Of a DNA stretch of 64,000 bases, positions 62,073 to 64,000 are shown in pieces. The stretch spans positions 1 to 64,000 of the forward strand of contig NZ_KK088543.1 of assembly GCF_000600335.2 (NCBI RefSeq), given 5' to 3'. A program made the position numbers and the translations under genes. This DNA comes from Rubellimicrobium mesophilum DSM 19309. Its GTDB lineage: Bacteria; Pseudomonadota; Alphaproteobacteria; Rhodobacterales; Rhodobacteraceae. The notes under the pieces were generated by a model, which was given only the letters and a program-made list of their open reading frames with translations, ran no database searches and was not told where the DNA came from. Numbering within the stretch: position 1 is the first letter of the stretch; each line of letters starts with the position of its first letter.

Positions 62073-62096
62073 TGTCAAAGCAGAGACAGCTTTACA
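62073..62096. promoter_or_regulatory. Candidate operator between the RamB-like gene and aceA
   Basis: TGTCAAAGC and GCTTTACA are imperfect inverted arms around a seven-base centre, in the divergent intergenic region. RamB-type regulators are known to bind A/T-rich TTTGCAAA-like repeats, and this has a similar AAAGC/GCTTT core. A further TTGACA-like element lies at about 62116. Confidence 0.4.
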
Positions 62097-62212
62097 GATG
62101 ACAGGTTGTGGAATTTTGACAAGTCATCCTTTGGGCGAGGCTGTCCGTCTTGCTCGGACGCTGCACTGCCGCATCATGGTCCCCAACAGCAACGCCATCC
62201 GGGACCGCCCAC

Positions 62213-63499
62213 ATGACCGACCTCACCTTCCAGGACCTCGTCCCGCACGCCCCCGAAGGGCGCTTCGACGGGATCAACCGACCCTACGCGCCGCAGGACG
62301 TCGCCAAGCTTCGCGGCTCGCTCACCGTCCAGCACACGCTGGCCGAGCGGGGCGCGAACCGCCTGTGGAAGGACCTGCACGAGCAGCCCTTCCTGAACGC
62401 GCTGGGCGCCGTCACCGGCAACCAGGCGATGCAGCAGGTCCGCGCGGGGCTGAGGGCCATCTACCTCTCGGGCTGGCAGGTGGCGGCCGACGCCAACACG
62501 GCGGGCGCGATGTATCCCGACCAGTCGCTCTACCCGGCGAACGCCGCGCCGGAGCTGTGCCGCCGGATCAACCGGACGCTGCGCCGCGCCGACGAGATCG
62601 AGGCCAGCGAGGGCAACGTCACCCGCGACTGGTACGTCCCCATCGTCGCCGACGCCGAGGCCGGGTTCGGCGGGCCGCTGAACAGCTTCGAGATCATGAA
62701 GGCCTTCATCGAGGCGGGCGCGGCGGGCGTCCACTTCGAGGACCAGCTCGCGAGCGAGAAGAAGTGCGGCCACCTGGGCGGCAAGGTCCTGATCCCCACG
62801 GCGGCGCACGAGCGGAACCTCGTGGCCGCGCGCCTCGCGGCGGATGTGATGGGGGTGCCCACGATCACCGTGGCGCGGACGGACGCGGAGAGCGCCCAGC
62901 TCATCACCTCGGACGTGGACGAGCGGGACCATCCGTTCATCGACCGCGAGAACCGCACGCCCGAGGGCTTCTTCCGGCTGAAGCCCGGCACCGGCCTCGA
63001 CCACTGCATCGCGCGGGGCCTCGCCTATGCCGAGATCGCGGACCTGCTGTGGTGGGAGACCTCGCACCCCGACCTCGACGACGCGCGGAAGTTCGCGGAG
63101 GCGGTGCACAGGAAGTATCCGGGCAAGCTCCTGGCCTACAACTGCTCGCCCTCGTTCAACTGGAAGGCCAAGCTCGACGACGAGACCATCAAGAAGTTCC
63201 AGCGCGAGCTGGGCGCCATGGGCTACAAGTTCCAGTTCGTGACGCTGGCGGGCTTCCACTCGCTGAACCTGTCGATGTTCGAGCTCGCCGACGGCTACCG
63301 CGACCGGGGCATGGACGCCTACTCGGAGCTCCAGCAGCGCGAGTTCGCGGCGACCAAGCAAGGCTTCACCGCCGTGCGGCACCAGCGCGAGGTCGGGACC
63401 GGCTACTTCGACCTCGTGTCCACCACCATCACCCAGGGCAAGTCCTCCACGACCGCCATGGGCGAATCCACCGAAACCGCCCAGTTCACCCACGCCTGA
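62213..63499 (+). CDS. aceA: Isocitrate lyase
   Basis: A 428-residue isocitrate lyase, splitting isocitrate into succinate and glyoxylate in the glyoxylate shunt. The signature [11 protein letters not shown] with catalytic C185 is preceded by [25 protein letters not shown] and [10 protein letters not shown] are other conserved segments, and the sequence ends near TAQFTHA, as usual. ATG at 62213 is used; a longer frame to 62150 is not needed. It needs a malate synthase, which is not in the window. Confidence 0.97.
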   Translation: MTDLTFQDLVPHAPEGRFDGINRPYAPQDVAKLRGSLTVQHTLAERGANRLWKDLHEQPFLNALGAVTGNQAMQQVRAGLRAIYLSGWQVAADANTAGAMYPDQSLYPANAAPELCRRINRTLRRADEIEASEGNVTRDWYVPIVADAEAGFGGPLNSFEIMKAFIEAGAAGVHFEDQLASEKKCGHLGGKVLIPTAAHERNLVAARLAADVMGVPTITVARTDAESAQLITSDVDERDHPFIDRENRTPEGFFRLKPGTGLDHCIARGLAYAEIADLLWWETSHPDLDDARKFAEAVHRKYPGKLLAYNCSPSFNWKAKLDDETIKKFQRELGAMGYKFQFVTLAGFHSLNLSMFELADGYRDRGMDAYSELQQREFAATKQGFTAVRHQREVGTGYFDLVSTTITQGKSSTTAMGESTETAQFTHA

Positions 63500-63510
63500 G
63501 GAGAAGACCC

Positions 63511-63774
63511 ATGTTCGACATGACCTCCCATACCCTCGAAGGCTCGCTCGCCCTCACCGACCGGCAGATGGACGCCATCGAATCCGTGGCCGAGCAGATC
63601 GAGCGCCTGAGCGACGTCATCCGCGCGGCGGTGGACTCGGGCCTCTCGGTCGAGCTGCACCGCTCGGCGCGCTACCACTCGGGCCAGGGCTGCTGGGGCG
63701 ATGTCATGCGGCCGGTGATCGTCAAGTGCGGGTCCGCCGGCCTGCGGATGCCGCAGGTGAGCAGCAGCTCCTGA
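63511..63774 (+). CDS. Small protein downstream of aceA
   Basis: An 87-residue soluble protein starting MFDMTSHTLEGSLALTDRQMD, followed by a helix (IESVAEQIERLSDVIRAAVDSG) and a small Cys/Gly-containing end (YHSGQGCWGDVMRPVIVKCGSAG). GAGGAGAAG precedes the ATG, and it begins 11 bases after aceA, so the two are an operon. Its function is unknown; its position suggests a link to acetate metabolism. Confidence 0.8.
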   Translation: MFDMTSHTLEGSLALTDRQMDAIESVAEQIERLSDVIRAAVDSGLSVELHRSARYHSGQGCWGDVMRPVIVKCGSAGLRMPQVSSSS

Positions 63775-63812
63775 GGCGCCGGGCCGGCGCCGGCGCCGGA
63801 CGGATGAGGGAT

Positions 63813-63834
63813 CGGGGAGCCTCCGGGCTCCCCG
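63813..63834. terminator. Terminator-like hairpin between aceA operon and bacterioferritin gene
   Basis: CGGGGAGCC and GGCTCCCCG form a nine-base-pair stem with a four-base loop in the convergent gap. No T run follows on the plus strand, so it is a weak Rho-independent candidate. Confidence 0.55.
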
Positions 63835-63846
63835 TCGCGTCGGAGG

Positions 63847-64000
63847 TCAGTCCTCGCCGGCGCCGCCCGAGTCGGCCTCGTTGGCGGGCTCGGCGTTGAG
63901 GTGCTCGTAATGCGCGCCGCCGATGCGGTCGAAGAGGCCGAGCTGGGTCTCGAGGAAGTCGGTGTGACCCTCCTCGTCGGCCAGGAGCTCCTCGAAGAGC
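63847..64000 (-). CDS. bfr: Bacterioferritin, C-terminal part (partial)
   Basis: Only the last 50 residues are inside the window. [27 protein letters not shown] contains the ExxH ferroxidase ligand pair (EEGH) and the ETQL segment typical of bacterioferritin, which stores iron in a heme-containing 24-mer. The C-terminus is acidic and a little longer than usual ([12 protein letters not shown]). It converges with the aceA operon. Confidence 0.9.
   Translation of the reverse strand, partial: LFEELLADEEGHTDFLETQLGLFDRIGGAHYEHLNAEPANEADSGGAGED

Overview
The window reads as chromosomal DNA of a very GC-rich alphaproteobacterium (roughly 70% G+C by eye), most likely Rhodobacteraceae or a close relative. 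The gene content supports this: a TIGR02300-type acidic protein, a two-domain ALDH16 dehydrogenase, DUF1523 and DUF1285 proteins, a RamB/ScfR-like regulator divergent from isocitrate lyase, glcDEF, and a TGA-N9-TCA iron box in front of hemP. I see no insertion sequence, prophage, rRNA operon or CRISPR array. There is one tRNA, tRNA-Ala(GGC).

Layout. 1-9 kb holds the end of a hydantoinase gene, galE, an exopolysaccharide sugar transferase, small conserved genes (HIT, YciI, zinc finger, GYD), polA and a RibD-like reductase. 8.8-9.7 kb is gene-free and carries a regular array of hairpins. 9.7-15 kb has hsp20 behind a structured leader, a secreted trypsin-like protease and glcDEF. 15-23 kb has a moxR-DUF58-DUF4159 membrane operon. 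23-32 kb has transporters, hydroxypyruvate isomerase, an ECF sigma factor coupled to a VWA protein, a CNNM/CorC-type protein and a nuclease-like gene of apparently lower GC. 32-37.7 kb has gabD, an arylformamidase-like hydrolase, creatinase, an L,D-transpeptidase lipoprotein and a cupin. 37.8-44.8 kb is a tightly overlapping seven-gene operon of largely uncharacterised coiled-coil, AAA+ and membrane proteins; it is the best candidate here for an undescribed system. 44.9-57 kb is a catabolic block on the minus strand: ALDH16, deoC, an AraC regulator, a uronate-dehydrogenase-like protein, an FAD oxidoreductase, hyuB, hyuA and a GH13 glucosidase. 57-64 kb holds an iron-regulated hemP operon, a GntR regulator, a metallopeptidase, tRNA-Ala, the RamB-like regulator with aceA, and the end of a bacterioferritin gene.

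How they work together. Several genes feed two-carbon and nitrogen scavenging: glcDEF (glycolate), hyi (hydroxypyruvate), aceA (glyoxylate shunt), creatinase and hydantoinases (creatinine-type or hydantoin compounds), gabD and ALDH16 (aldehydes) and deoC (deoxyribose phosphate). Iron handling is represented by hemP at one end of the last block and bacterioferritin at the window edge.

Sequence quality. At least five genes carry a break that one added base repairs: polA twice, creatinase, the L,D-transpeptidase and the AAA+ gene. The polA and AAA+ breaks lie in G or C runs. Because polA is normally essential, base-calling or assembly deletions are the simplest explanation, and the 14-C run at positions 7-20 points the same way. 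In the AAA+ case the lost base joins two separate genes into a false 1353-codon frame.
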